Source: Liolophura sinensis (lineage: Eukaryota; Mollusca; Polyplacophora; Chitonida; Chitonidae). From it: a stretch of DNA of 64,000 nt. The translations under genes were made by a program, and so were the position numbers. The notes under the pieces are model-generated. The model worked only from the letters and a program-made list of their open reading frames with translations. It had not been told where the DNA came from and did not search any database. Each line of letters begins with the position of its first letter. The stretch's first letter is position 1. The stretch lies in NCBI RefSeq assembly GCF_032854445.1, contig NC_088305.1, positions 129,001 through 193,000 on the forward strand, in the 5' to 3' direction. Shown here in pieces: positions 35,926 through 48,224 of the stretch.

Positions 35926-37500
35926 ATTCTTCGTAGCCATCTGTGTTATTGATGTAGACTATATGGAATGTATATGCAGCTGTGCCAAATGAAGTAAATC
36001 GAACTTTGGAGAGTATTTGAAGGCGTGCACGTACTCTGTTTTCTTAACACAACTCAACGATTTTCAGCATACGTACAGCACACATAGAGCCATTTTAACA
36101 CACCTTCAGGGCTGAAAAATATGGCGGAAGTTGGACGTTGGACGATGGACGTCTTTTTTCGCAATTTGCTTCGCAAGATAAATATAAGACCGGATTCGTA
36201 ATCAGGGCGTCAAACTACGTCGGTTAGCATACTTACAATGTCCGTATATTCATCCTAGACATAAATGGATTGAAAATGCATTGTATAACACATGGGTCTA
36301 GAAGTTGCCATATTAAGTAAATCGACCTTGAATAGCTTTTTAAGCATTGCAAGTCCTGCATTTATTAAAACACCTCAACGATTTTCGCCACACATACAGT
36401 ACATATATAACCCTCAGCTTTACAGCTGTAACGGTTTTCTGATACGTGACCTGCAAATATGGGGAAAATTGCACTTTTTCGGACTTTTATTGTAATTTGC
36501 GACTAAGCTATGAAGCATAGAAAAGAAAAAAGACCAGATTTGTGATGAGAACATCAAAGCACATCATGTAGAATATTGAAAATACTTAAATTCGAATAAC
36601 ATTGATCACGTGACAAATTCAATAATCAGTGCATCTTCACAGTTTTCGAGATAAATTACTGATGGTTTCACCCTTCATCTTCCCCAACGTGGTCTGTCTG
36701 CATTCTAAATGTCATCTCAATCGCATAAAACCTTCTTAAGAAAATGACACGTAAACGCTTTGTGTCAAGCGCAGTATGGCGGCAAAATAGGTTAACTGAA
36801 TGGTGTCTATACATTGATATATAACCAACTTAATTAGAAAGCGCACATACTTCGTAGCCGACAAATGCAGTGTATGTAAACTACATAATATGTACATATA
36901 CAAGTGTCGAATGTAGTCAGTCGAACTATGGACAATATTTGAAGGCGTGCATGTCGATGATTTTCCCACATCTCAGCGATTTTCATTACACATATAGTAT
37001 ATACATATGCCTTATTTCTCAGCGATTTTCATCTTTGCAACTCTACCACTTTCTTTCACGTGACTGGCAAATATGGGAAATAGCGTTTTTTCGCAGTTTG
37101 ATCTCAATTTACGACAAAAGTATACTCCTCAGGAAAAATTAGTCCGGATTCGTGATCAGGACGTCAACCTACCTCAAGTGGCATACTTAATGTATATGCA
37201 TTATATAATATGTACTTGTAAATGTGCCAAAAAAAATTGTAAATTGGCCTTTTGTCAATTCTGAAGCCCTGTATATCCTGTAAGACAGCTCGAAGATTTT
37301 CACCATATATATAGTACATATTCATGACCTGCACTCAGCAATTTTGAACTCCACAGCTGTATCAGTTTTTTTTATATGACTTACAAATATGGGGAAAACT
37401 GCAAACTTTCAATCTTGATCGCAATTTGCGACATATTTACATCTAACAGGAAAATAAAAAGATCAGATTCGTGGTCAGGACGTTAAACTACGCATATTCA
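35926..37500. repeat. Four imperfect copies of a degenerate repeat, PDF intron 1
   Basis: Blocks recur in order: cttcgtagcc, gaagtaaatcgaac or its variants, tttgaaggcgtgca, caacgattttc(g/a)cca..acatacagtac, tacagctgta, acgtgac(c/t)(g/t)(g)caaatatgggga, tttgcgac and ggattcgt(g/a)atcagg.cgtcaaacta. Copies begin near 35,930, 36,290, 36,850 and 37,190 and are well diverged. Related segments lie at 22.9-23.5 kb. Probably an old non-autonomous transposon cluster. Confidence 0.55.
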
Positions 37501-37750
37501 GATACTGAAATTCGAAAAAAAGAATCAGGTGTTATGACCTTCCACTGTAGCAGCTAAAACCTAGTTTGCATAAACATTGCATTCTTTCTCCCTCCATGTG
37601 CTAAATTTCAAGTCGATCGGACATGGGGTTCTGGAGAAAATGACTATTTTTGATGATATATTTTTGGAGAAAATATTTTTTAGGAATGTATCACTTATCG
37701 TTTTCTCACAAAGTTTGTCCCAAAATTGGTGAGAATAATAACTATAATAA
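37501..37750. other. Intron DNA, nothing recognised
   Basis: Unique sequence leading into the 95-bp array. A tatatttttggagaaaatat stretch lies near 37,657. Confidence 0.35.
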
Positions 37751-37751
37751 T

Positions 37752-38408
37752 CCGATCAGACAGATAAGGATTCAAGCATAAACGGCTTCAACATCTGTAA
37801 CCGAATAAAGGTATATCCGATATGATATGTGTTATAATTATATAGATATACAGACAGAATAAGGATTCAAGCATAAACGCTTCAACACCTGTAACCGAAT
37901 AAAGGTATATCCGATATGATATGTGTTATAATTATATAGATATACAGACAGAATAAGGATTCAAGCATAAAACGCTTCAACACCTGTAACCGAATAAAGG
38001 TATATCAGATATGATATGTGTTATAATTATATAGATATACAGACAGAATAAGGATTCAAGCATAAACGGCTTCAACACCTGTAACCGAATAAAGGTATAT
38101 CCGATATGATATGTGTTATAATTATATAGATATACAGACAGAATAAGGATTCAAGCATAAACGGCTTCAACACCTGTAACCGAATAAAGGTATATCCGAT
38201 ATGATATGTGTTATATATAGATATACAGACAGAATAAGGATTCAAGCATAAACGGCTTCAACACCTGTAACCGAATAAAGGTATATCAGATATGATATGT
38301 GTTATAATTATATAGATATACAGACAGAATAAGGATTCAAGCATAAACGGCTTCAACACCTGTAACCGAATAAAGGTATATCAGATATGGTGTTATATAT
38401 AGATATAG
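37752..38408. repeat. 95-bp tandem array (about 7 copies) in PDF intron 1
   Basis: The unit contains cagacagaataaggattcaa, then gcataaacggcttcaacacc, then tgtaaccgaataaaggtata, then A+T-rich sequence. Copies at 37851, 37945, 38040, 38135, 38226 and 38321 are nearly identical, so this array looks young. Small A+T indels give units of 91-95 bp. Confidence 0.97.
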
Positions 38409-38496
38409 ACCTCCCAGTTGATGCTTACGTAATTTTTGTTTCGTTTCACTTGATTTTTATAGTTAATTACAGATATTAAACTTAAATATGCACCGC

Positions 38497-40240
38497 ACTG
38501 TGGATTACAATTAATTGTGGACTGTGAATTAATTTAGCTGTGTACTGGACTGTGGACTGTGAATTAATGCAACTGTGGACTGGACTGTGAGCTGTGTATT
38601 AATGTAACTGTGGATTGGACTGTGAATTAATGTAACTGAGTACTGGACTGTGGACTGTGAAATAATGTAACTGTGGACTGGACCGTAAATGAATATATCT
38701 GTGTACTGGACTGTAAATTGATGCAACTGTGCCCTGGATTGTGGACTGTGGATTAATGTAACTATGTACTGGACTGTGGACTGTGAATTAATGCAGCTGT
38801 GGATTGGATTGTGAGCTGTGTATTAATGTAACCGTGGACTGGACTGTGAATTAATGTAACTGAGTACTGGACTGTAGACTGTGAATTAATGCAACTGTGG
38901 ATTAAACTGTGAGCTGTGTAATAATGTAACTGTGGACTGGACTGTAATTTAATGCAACTGTGGACTAGACTGTGGACTGTGAATTATTGTAATTGTGGAA
39001 TAAACTGTGAGCTGTGTGTTACTGCAACTGTGGATTGGGCTGTGAATTAATGTAACTGTGTACTGGACTATGGACTGTGAAATAGTGTAACAGTGAAGTG
39101 GTCTGTGAACTGTAAATTAATGTAACTGTGGAGTGGACTGTATACTGTGAATTAATGTAACTGTGTACTAGACTGTAAATTAATGTAACTGTTCACTGGA
39201 CTGTGAAGTAATGTAACTGTGTACTGGATTGTGGACTGTGAATTCATGTAACTGTGGACTGAACTGTGGGCTGTGAATTAATGTAACTGTGGACTAGACC
39301 GTAAATAAATATATCTGTGTACTGGACTGTAAATTAATATAACTGTGTGCCGGATTGTGGACTGTGAAGTAATGTAACTATGTACTGGACTGTGGACTGT
39401 GAATTAATGTAACTGTGGAGTGGACTGTGAGCTGTGTAATAATGTATCCGTGGACTGGACTGTAAATTAATGCAACTGTGGACTGGACAGTAGACTGTGA
39501 ATTAATGCAACTGTGGATTAAACTGTGAGCTGTGTAGTAATGCAACTGTGGATTGGGCTGTAAATTAATGTAACTGTGTACTGGGCTGTGGACTGTAAAT
39601 TAATGAAACTGTGAAATGGACTGTGGACTGTAAATTAATGTAACTGTGGAGTGGGCTGTGGACTGTAAATTAATGTGACTGTGGACTGGACTGTGAGCTG
39701 TATAAGAATGTATCCGTGGACTGGACTGTAAATTAATGTAACTGTGTACTGGATTGTGGGTTGTGAATTAATGTAATTGTCGACTGGAATGTGAATTAAT
39801 GTAGCTGTGGACCGGACTGTGGTCTGTGAATAAACGCAGCTATGGACTGTGACTGTGAGGTGTGTGTTAATGTAACCGTGGACTGGACTGTAATTTGATG
39901 CAAATGTGGACTGGACAGTGGACTGTGAATTAATACAACTGTGGATTAAACTGTGGGCTGTGTAGTAATGCAACTGTGGATTGGACTGTAAATTAATGCA
40001 ACTGTGTACTGGGCTGTGGACTGTAAATTAATGAAACTGTGAACTGAACTGTGGACTCTGAACTAATGTAACTGTGGAGTGGAATGTGGACTGTAAATTA
40101 ATGAAACTGGGTACTGAATTGTGGACTGTGAATTAATGTAACTGTGTAGTGGACTGTAAATTAATGTAACTGTGTGCTGGATTGTGGACTGTGAATTAAT
40201 GTAACTGTGGAGTGAAATGTGGGCTGTGAATTAATGCAAC
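38497..40240. repeat. 28/35-bp mixed tandem array (about 55 units) in PDF intron 1
   Basis: Units contain gaattaatgtaactgtgga, then ctggactgtg. An optional extra gactgtg heptamer accounts for the two main unit lengths. Many units differ, so this looks old and recombining. Confidence 0.9.
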
Positions 40241-40287
40241 TGTGTACAGTTAAAAGTTTACAATAACGTTTTGACTAACTTTGTATT

Positions 40288-40917
40288 ATAGTCTATTGCT
40301 TTTAGAGTCGCCTATATTCAGCTATCTGTAAAATCAGTCATACTCGTTTCCAAAATTGCCTATAGTCAGTGTCACGTAACAACCCAAGCTCTCCACACAT
40401 TGATACGTGGGACGTCCGTATATAGCAAAGAGATTGCAGTTAGAAACACTTTTTCTAATTCATAAAGTTAAAGTCCATATGTTCTGTTTTACTTTATATC
40501 TCCGAGTTTATGATTTCACCGCTGTATGATTTTAGAGATGGATTTTACAAAACTAATCATTTGCTGAGACAATGTTGTAGGCTTTGTTACTCCAAGGAGT
40601 TTGTTTTAACCGCTTGTTGGTGCAGCCATTGTAAAGCAAATCACTCTTCACGCCCATTGTCTAGCGTGCAACTTGCTTATGCATAATTATGACGTCACCC
40701 GAGGCAGTGAGTTCTTGGTGTTGAAACCAAGCTTATGGAGTATAACATTATGAATTAGAAAAATATTCTAACTGCAATTCTTCGTAATAATATGGATGTC
40801 CAACGTATCACGTGTAAAGCTTGGTTTGTGACACTAAATAAAGGCAATTTTGGCAGCGAGTGTGACAGATTTTACACACAGCTGAATATAGGCGACTCTC
40901 TAAAAGCAATAGACTAT
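40288..40917. mobile_element. 630-bp foldback (long inverted repeat) element in PDF intron 1
   Basis: The left end reads atagtctattgcttttagag and the right end ends in its inverted form, ...gcaatagactat. Inverted similarity continues inward for about 200 bp on each side: cgcctatattcagct, tgtaaaatc, ccaaaattgcc, gattgcagttagaa or its variant, and tttttctaattcat. The unique centre of about 240 bp holds tgacgtca at 40690-40697 and no protein frame. A non-autonomous element of the foldback/MITE type. The target duplication is unclear. Confidence 0.85.
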
Positions 40918-40996
40918 AGTTGGACTCATTCATTATATACAGTACTGCGTAAAACGGCATGACTGTCATATTTTAAACAGAACTCTGATGGATTAG

Positions 40997-41097
40997 ATTT
41001 ATTTATTTATTTATTTGAATGGTGTTTTATGCCGTACTCAGGAATATTTCACTTATACGACGGCGACCAGCATTATGTTGGGAGGGAACCGGGCTGA
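40997..41097 (-). mobile_element. SINE fragment, junction with the 38-bp array
   Basis: The tail complement (ttatttatttatttatttga) is followed by gtgttttatgccgtactcag, gaatatttcacttatacgac and ggcgaccagcattatgttgg, then gaaccgggct. It stops there and the 38-bp array begins in the next bases. Confidence 0.85.
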
Positions 41098-42205
41098 CGG
41101 ACGAGAAGATAAAACTATTATATCTTTAGCTCTGATGCCCCAGAAGTTATAACTATTATATCTATAACTCTGATGGACGAGAAGATATAACTATTATATC
41201 TATAACTCAGATGCCCCAGAAGTTATAACTATTATATCTATAGCCCTGATGCCCCAGAAGTTATAACTATTATATCTGTAGCTCTGATGCCCCAGAAGTT
41301 ATAACTATTATACCTATAACTCTGATGGACGAGAAGATATAACTATTATATCTATAGCCCTGATGCCCCAGAAGTTATAACTATTATATCTATAGCCCTG
41401 ATGCCCAAGAAGTTATAACTATTATATATATAGCTCTGACGCCAGAGAAGTTATAACTATTATAGCTATGGATCTGATGGACGAGAAGATAGAACTATTA
41501 TATCTATAGCTCTGATGCCCCAGAAGTTATAACTATTATATCTATAGATCTGATGGACGAGAAGATATAACTATTATATCTATAAATCTGACGCCCCAGA
41601 AGTTATAACTATTATATCTATAAATCTGATGCCCCAGAAGTTATAACTATTATATCTATAACTCAGATGCCCCAGAAGATACAGCTATTATATCTATAAC
41701 TATCATGGACGAGAAGTTATAACTATTATATCTATCACTCAGATGCCCCAGAAGATATAACTATTATATCTATAACTCTGACGCCCCAGAAGTGATAACT
41801 ATTATATCTATAACTCTAACGCCCCAGAAGTGATAACTATTATATATATAGCTCTGACGCCCCAGAAGTGATAACTATTATATCTATAACTCTGATGGAC
41901 GAGAAGATATAACTATTATATCTATAGCCCTGATGCCCCAGAAGTTATAACTATTATATCTATAGCTCTGACGCCCCAGAAGTGATAACTATTATATCTA
42001 TAATTCTGATGGACCAGAAGTTATAACTATTATATCTATAACTCAGATGCCCCAGAAGATATAACTATTATATCTATAGCCCTGACGCCCCAGAAGTGAT
42101 AACTATTATATCTATAACTCTAACGCCCCAGAAGATATAACTATTATATCTGTAGCTCTGATGGACCAGAAGATATAACTTTTATATCTATAACTCTGAT
42201 GCCGC
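41098..42205. repeat. 38-bp tandem array (about 29 copies) in PDF intron 1
   Basis: The unit contains ctgatgccccagaagttata, then actattatatctatagct. A second subtype reads gatggacgagaagatata. Copies start at 41132 and 41170. The unit shares nothing with the 38-bp array at 29.4 kb. Confidence 0.95.
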
Positions 42206-42329
42206 AGAACACATAACCCACATGACGTCGATTGGATGACGATCTATTCGGTTATATGTCGAATAGAGAAACACCTATGAAACTGCCAGTTTTGAAGCCA
42301 AGTCGTTATGGAAACCAGCAGAGGCTTTC

Positions 42330-42590
42330 GCTACCTCGTTACCTTACCCTGTATTGCACTGGTAATACCCAGAAGCCTCTCACCAATGTGGTCGCTGTGA
42401 GTTCAAAACCAGCTGATGCTGCTTCCGAAGGTTGCTGGCAGACCTTCTCACGTACGGCCATGGGTTTTCCACGGGCTGTGCCCGGTTTCCTCCCACCATA
42501 ATTCTGGCCGCCGTCGTATAAGGGAAATATTCCTGAGTACGGCGTAAAACACAAATCCAAAAAAAAAATAAATAAATAAAATAATAACTG
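42330..42590 (+). mobile_element. Nearly full-length SINE
   Basis: A B-box-like gagttcaaaaccagc near 42,400, then gttgctggcagaccttctca, cgtacggccatgggttttcc, ggtttcctcccaccataatt, ctggccgccgtcgtataag, atattcctgagtacggcgta and an A-rich tail with aaataaataaat. Well preserved. Confidence 0.88.
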
Positions 42591-43126
42591 TTTTGTACTG
42601 TTCGAGGTAGAGAAAGGTCCTGACTAGTGTCTTTAGAAAATATCATGTCTGGTGTTCGGTAGTGAGTTAGCACTGGAGATGCAAAGTATATGTCGGCATT
42701 TGGACCGACCAGCTGCCGGTGTGTGGCAACGGTGTTTAAATCCCCAACAACGAACAAAGAAACGTTATGGGTATTTCTAATATCCGCATTTTCTATCAGT
42801 AACCCTCAAATAAACTGAGGACTGCCTAGATAACGCTTATCTATATTTCTTACTGATAGTGAATAAAAACAACACACTGAAACATCTAGATTCCTTGTCC
42901 TTAATGTTACGACTTCTTCAGTGCCCACATAAGTGTGAAAACAAATAAAAGAATTACTAAAACAAAGTCATGGAAAATTTAGAATCGTTGTCCGCTAAAG
43001 ACAAAAGAACTGGCAAAATGAATTCTTGTTTTGGCATACATGCACACAAAAAATAAAACAATTCAAGAAGAAAAAGCAGAAAAATTATGTTTGCACAAGT
43101 AGTTAGTAAAACAACTAAAAACTCAC
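42591..43126. other. Intron DNA next to PDF exon 1
   Basis: A+T-rich and unique, nothing recognised. Confidence 0.4.
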
Positions 43127-43187
43127 CTTCACGGACAACTGTCGGGGTGGTCGAGGCTGCTTCGTGCTAGCGACAAAAGCCTCCGGG
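43127..43187 (-). other. Pdf: Candidate untranslated exon 1 of the PDF gene
   Basis: A G+C-rich segment on minus starting about 30 nt after a TATA box and ending at GTGAAG|GTGAGT (donor at 43126). It contains no ATG, as expected for a gene whose start codon lies a few bases into exon 2. Assignment to the PDF gene rests on strand, order and lack of another candidate. The transcription start is estimated from the TATA box and no transcript was seen. Confidence 0.45.
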
Positions 43188-43212
43188 AGCGACGAACAAT
43201 GGAAGAAAAAGT

Positions 43213-43220
43213 CTTTTATA
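43213..43220 (-). promoter_or_regulatory. TATA box (tataaaag), likely PDF promoter
   Basis: tataaaag on minus, in the context cacgttgtataaaagact. It sits 25-30 nt before the proposed start of exon 1, the usual spacing. Confidence 0.5.
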
Positions 43221-44019
43221 CAACGTGAATCCTAACAACTCACTTGCTTTCCTCCCCCAGTAAAAAATTACACCTATTTTCCCTGACACAATTCCGTGTT
43301 TGTCTTCCTAGCCGTATAAGATCTCACCAAGTGAGGCAAGAAGCCAGCAAACCGTTATAGTCCATTTAAATGTTCCCCTGGGTCAATTATGGCCGAGTCC
43401 CTACTATGCCGAGCTCAATGCGAAGGCAATTAAGCGTCATATGGGAAAACGTCAGAATCAGAGAACGTAACAAGCTCGCGGAGTATAATGACTTAGAAAC
43501 GGGACTGATGGTGCCAAGGAAACGGGGGCTTGTTCCTTGAGAATTGCTTTCGCATCTGCGCGCAGCGCTTTGTATTGGCAACTTTGCGATTTGAACGAAT
43601 CCCTTCTCTACGCAAGTCTGTAGCCGATTTAATCCGAAAAGTATTACAGTCGATTACGCAAAGGAAATAACTCTATATTCAATGCGACATAAAGTTAAAT
43701 GTCTTTTGCCCTGTTTTTATTCGAGAGCTTTTATAGAAATCATATGATTGTAAACAGTGTGAAATTCAAATGGAAAGTTAACTGGTGTGCTTTGAAACGA
43801 TATCGAGGCCGCTACGATAGTCATTTGCCAAGCAATAGCAATAAATTCCGAATACTTCTCAACACCTGTATATTAGCCTATCTGTCGTTAACACAGTTTT
43901 TCACAAAATTTAACATACATATATTTGTGGGAGAAAGAAAGAACAAACAGAAAATACAAGTGATGCAGCTTTCCAAACATAAGACTAGTTATGTCATCAT
44001 ATCATCAAAGGCTATATCG
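43221..44019. other. Upstream region of the PDF gene
   Basis: Promoter-proximal DNA without a recognisable gene. Frames 43387-43581 (minus) and 43699-44037 (plus) carry no motif. No clear transcription-factor site beyond the TATA box was identified. Confidence 0.35.
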
Positions 44020-44080
44020 ACACACGGATATTCTTGAGCTCGGCGTAAAACACCAATCAAATGAATACATAAATATACAT
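44020..44080 (+). mobile_element. SINE 3' tail fragment
   Basis: gatattcttgagctcggcgt, then aaaacaccaatcaaatgaat and acataaata. Only the 3' end is present. Confidence 0.8.
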
Positions 44081-44324
44081 ACGTCTTGAACGTTCTTGGA
44101 AATAAAACCAAAAATGGAATAGTGTGTCCGAAATGAACTTTTTGGAAGTGTATCAGTTAATTAGGTGTAACAATGAAAAATAATTATTCTAATTTCAAAA
44201 AATGTATTGCCTGGGTTTATTCTATTGTTCACAGTGGATATCTCGCATCATGCCTCAGTTACTTTAGTTTATATTCACAAATATGTTCAAATACTTAGTG
44301 ACAATAATAAGCTCATGCTACTGT
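44081..44324. other. A+T-rich spacer
   Basis: Nothing recognised. Confidence 0.35.
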
Positions 44325-45365
44325 TTTGGCAGTCTAACGTTCGCTGAACACCATGTTTGGGAGGTCTAACGTTCGCTGAACACCATGTTTGAGAGGTCTA
44401 ACGTTCGCTGAACACCATGTTTGGGAGGTCTAACGTTCGCCAAAGATCATATTTGGGCAGTCTAACGTTTCCTGAAGACCATGTTTGGGAGGTCTAACGT
44501 TCGCCAAGATCATGTTTGGGCAGTCTAACGCTTCCTGAAGACCATGTTTGGGCAGTCTAACGTTCGCTAAACTCTCATGTTTGGACAGCCTAACTTTCGT
44601 TGAGGACCATGTTTGGGCAGCCTAACGTTCGTTGAAGACTATAATTGGACAGTCTATCGTTCATCGAAGATCATGTTTGGACAGTCAAACGTTCACTGAA
44701 TACCATGTTAGAACAGTCTAGTGTTCGCTGAAGACCATGACCTAAACAGTCTAACGTTTCCTGAAAACCATGACTGGACAGTCTAACGTTCACTGAAGGC
44801 CATGTTTGGACAGTCTAAGGTTCACTGAAGACCTGAACTGGACAGTCAAACGTTCACTGAAGACCATGATTTAAAAGTCAAACGTTCGCTGAAGACCATG
44901 TTTGGACAGTCTAACGTTCACTGAAGACCATGTTTGGACAGTCTAACGTTCGCTGAACTCCATGTTTGGATAGCCTAACTTTTGTTAACGACCATGTTTG
45001 GGCAGTGTAAACGTTCACTGAAGACCATGTTTGCACATTCCTAACGTTCGCTGAATTCCATGTTTGGACAGTCTAACACTCGTTGACGAGCATGACTATA
45101 CAGTCTAACTTTCGCCGAAGACCATGATTTGACAGTCAAACCTTCGCTGAAGACCATGTTTGGACAGTCTAACGTTCACTGGAGACCATGACTAGACATT
45201 CTAACGTTCCCTGAAAACCATGACTGGACAGTCTAACGTTCACTGAAGGCCATGTTTGGACAGTCTAACGTTCACTGAAGACCATGACTGGATAGTCTAA
45301 CGTTTCCTGAAAACAGTTTGGACAGTCTAACCTTCGCTGACATTCGCTGTCTAACAGTCTATGGT
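44325..45365. repeat. 32-bp tandem array (about 32 copies)
   Basis: The unit contains acagtctaacgttcactgaa, then gaccatgtttgg. Subtypes differ at tttgg versus actgg and at ttcgctgaa versus ttcactgaa. Confidence 0.95.
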
Positions 45366-46194
45366 TCTCCATCAGGATTCTGTACACGTAGATGAATTGA
45401 TCGCTTTCATCGTTGACGTCACAACTACAGGTTACTTAACCTCGGGACATACCACTGGGGCTTGAGAAAGCTGTAAAGCCACCTTTACGCGCATTAGACA
45501 CTGACTGACAGACAGACTGACTAACAGACAAACTGATACACTCGCTCATTGAGTTGCTGGCAAACGGAGAGACGGAGGGATGGAGGAACCTAGAAGAACC
45601 TGGAAGAACCTGAAGGAACCGATGACCCATCATATCAGACAATATTTATTTTTAAATGAGTCAGAACGATTTGTACCTCGAATAAGTCAGTGAAAAATAA
45701 ACCGAACTGGTTTGTTTATATAGGAGTCATTGCGATTTCTTTGTGTGAAAAGTAAATTACGCGGTGCACTCTCATCGGTGAGGTCAGTAATAGCACCTCG
45801 CGTAGAAGACATCAGGTTTAAGTTTTGGGCAGTTCCGTCCATTCAGACTATTCTTCAAAATGGTTCGAACTCTGAATTAAAATTTGGTGCATGGCTTTAC
45901 CGAGAGAAATTATACTCAAATGATGTAGTTTTGAAGTTTTGAGCCGTTTTTCTCATTTTCGACAAAATTATACTCGTTTTTTCTGTTGTGGACATCAGTA
46001 CAGCAATAGCTAGTGGCTATAGGTTAATGCCAACACGTACGTAAACATCGCCTTACAGGCCACGGACAGCTGTGTTGTGTACAAATATCTTTATTTGTTG
46101 TTTAAAGGAAATTACCACAAGACAATAATAATGAATAATAAAAATAATGAATAGTCTGATATTCAAAGATTAAATTGTAAGGCGGGTACTGTGG
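45366..46194. other. Unique DNA with short low-complexity stretches
   Basis: ctgactgacagacagactga near 45,503 and agaacctg repeats near 45,590-45,620. A 70-codon plus frame (45730-45942) has no motif. Confidence 0.35.
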
Positions 46195-46440
46195 ACGGTA
46201 CACTATTTGAATACTGATTTCACTCATCATTGAAAACTGTTGAATTTGTATGATTCCGTCCTTTTTTCATACTTTATATACTTTCTTAGATAATTTTGTT
46301 AAACATCGTTTTGGGAATTCACCTTGCGATTACTGACAAGGAAAGAAAAGGACAAGGTTGACGGCTGTATACGAATGTCTGTTTCCACGCATAGATTGAA
46401 AACAACGTGACTCTGAAATACATATTTTGGTTACTGACAA
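46195..46440. repeat. Dispersed repeat, second copy (cf. 20,760-21,075)
   Basis: tttgaatactgatttcactc, tcattgaaaactgttg, attccgtcc, actttatatactttctta, ttttgttaaacatcg, accttgcgattactgac and gtctgtttccacgcatag align in order with 20.79-21.06 kb. Confidence 0.6.
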
Positions 46441-46640
46441 CTTATGAATCAGCTTGGTGATGTGCAATCCCATTTCATTCATTCGTAAACTGTTGACTAT
46501 TTCTCACATGAATGTCTCATATTTCCAACTTATAGTCCTTTACTTTTCTACTTTTTGGTGGTTTGTGTTGAAAGTTGGATAGGAAATTGGTCTTCCGAGT
46601 ACTGACCAGGAACTTTAACTTGGTTTGACGGCTGATGTGT
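46441..46640. repeat. Dispersed repeat, third copy, fused to the 24-bp array
   Basis: tgtgttgaaagttggatagg, aaattggtcttccgagtact and gaccaggaactttaacttgg match the right half of the repeat at 20.9-21.0 kb. The last bases (cttggtttgacggctgatg) are the counterpart of cttacgggttgatggctgt there, and they are also the first unit of the 24-bp array. Confidence 0.55.
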
Positions 46641-48215
46641 GATTTGGTTTGACGGCTGATGTATGATTTGGTTTGACGGCTGATGTGTGATTTGGTTTGA
46701 CGGCTAATGTATGATTTGGGTTGATAGCTGATGTATGATTTGGGTTGATAGCTGATGTATGATTTGGGTTGACGGCTGATGTATAATTTGGGTTGACGGC
46801 TGATGTATGATTTGGGTTGACGGCTGATGTATGATTTGGATTGACGGGGGACGTATGATTTGTGTTGATGGCTGATGTATTATTTCGGTTGATGGCTGAT
46901 GTATGATTTGGGCTGAGAGGTGCTGTACGGTTTGGTTTGACGGCTGATGTGTGATTTTGGTTGACGCCTGATGTGTGATTTGGTTTGAGCGCTGATGTAT
47001 GATTTGAGTTGATGGCTGATGTATGATTTGGGTTGATGGCTGATGTATAATTTGGATTGACGGCTGATGTATGATTTGGATTGACGGCTGATGTATGATT
47101 TGTGTTGATGGCTGAAGTATGATTTGTGTTGATAGCTGATGTATGATTTGGATTGACGGCTGATGTATGATTTGGATTGACGGCTGATGTATGATTTGGA
47201 TTGACGGCTGATGTATGATTTGGGCTGATGTATGATTTGGGTTGATAGCTGCTGTATGATTTAGGTTGACAGCTGGTGTACGATTTGGTTTGACGGCTAA
47301 TGTATGATTTGGGTTGAGAGCTGATGTATAATTTGGGTTGACGGCTGATGTATGATTTGGATTGACGGCTGATGTATGATTTGGGCTGAGAGGTGCTGTA
47401 CGGTTTGGTTTGACGGCTGATGTGTGATTTTGGTTGACGGCTGATGTGTGATTTGGTTTGAGCGCTGATGTATGATTTGTGTTGATGGCTGATGTATGAT
47501 TTGGGTTGATGGCTGATGTATGATTTGGATTGACGGCTGATGTATGATTTGGATTGACGGCTGATGTATGATTTGTGTTGATGGCTGAAGTATGATTTGT
47601 GTTGATAGCTGATGTATGATTTGGATTGACGGCTGATGTATGATTTGGATTGACGGCTGATGTATGATTTGGATTGACGGCTGATGTATGATTTGGGCTG
47701 ATGTATGATTTGGGTTGATAGCTGCTGTATGATTTAGGTTGACAGCTGGTGTACGATTTGGTTTGACGGCTGATGTATGATTTGGGTTGAGAGCTGATGT
47801 ATAATTTGGGTTGACGGCTGATGTATGATTTGGATTGACGGCTGATGTATGATTTGGGTTGATGGCTGATGTATGATTTGGATTGACGGCTGATGTATGA
47901 TTTGGATTGACGGCTGATGTATGATTTGGGTTGATGGCTGATGTATGATTTGGGTTGATGGCTGATGTATGATTTGGGCTGAGAGGTGCTGTATGATTTG
48001 GTTTGAGGGCTGATGTATGATTTGGATTGACGGCTGATGTATGATTTGTGTTGACCGCTGATGTATGATTTGGGTTGACAGCTGATGTATGATTTGGATT
48101 GATGGCTGATGTATGATTTGGGTTGACGGCTGATGTATGATTTGACTTGACGGCTGATATATGATTTGGGTTGATGGCTGATGTATGATTTGGGTTGACA
48201 GCTGATGTACAAATG
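46620..48215. repeat. 24-bp tandem array (about 66 copies)
   Basis: The unit is tgatttggattgacggctga followed by tgta. A block of about 190 bp (near 47,100-47,290) recurs 473 bp further on. The unit is 8 codons and lacks stops on minus in any frame. This explains the 511- and 312-codon minus frames (46704-48239, 47297-48235), whose translation changes phase inside the array (SYISRQPK, NHTSAVNP, IIHQPSTQ). A real protein would not tolerate that, so I do not call one. Confidence 0.95.
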
Positions 48216-48224
48216 GCTGCTGAT

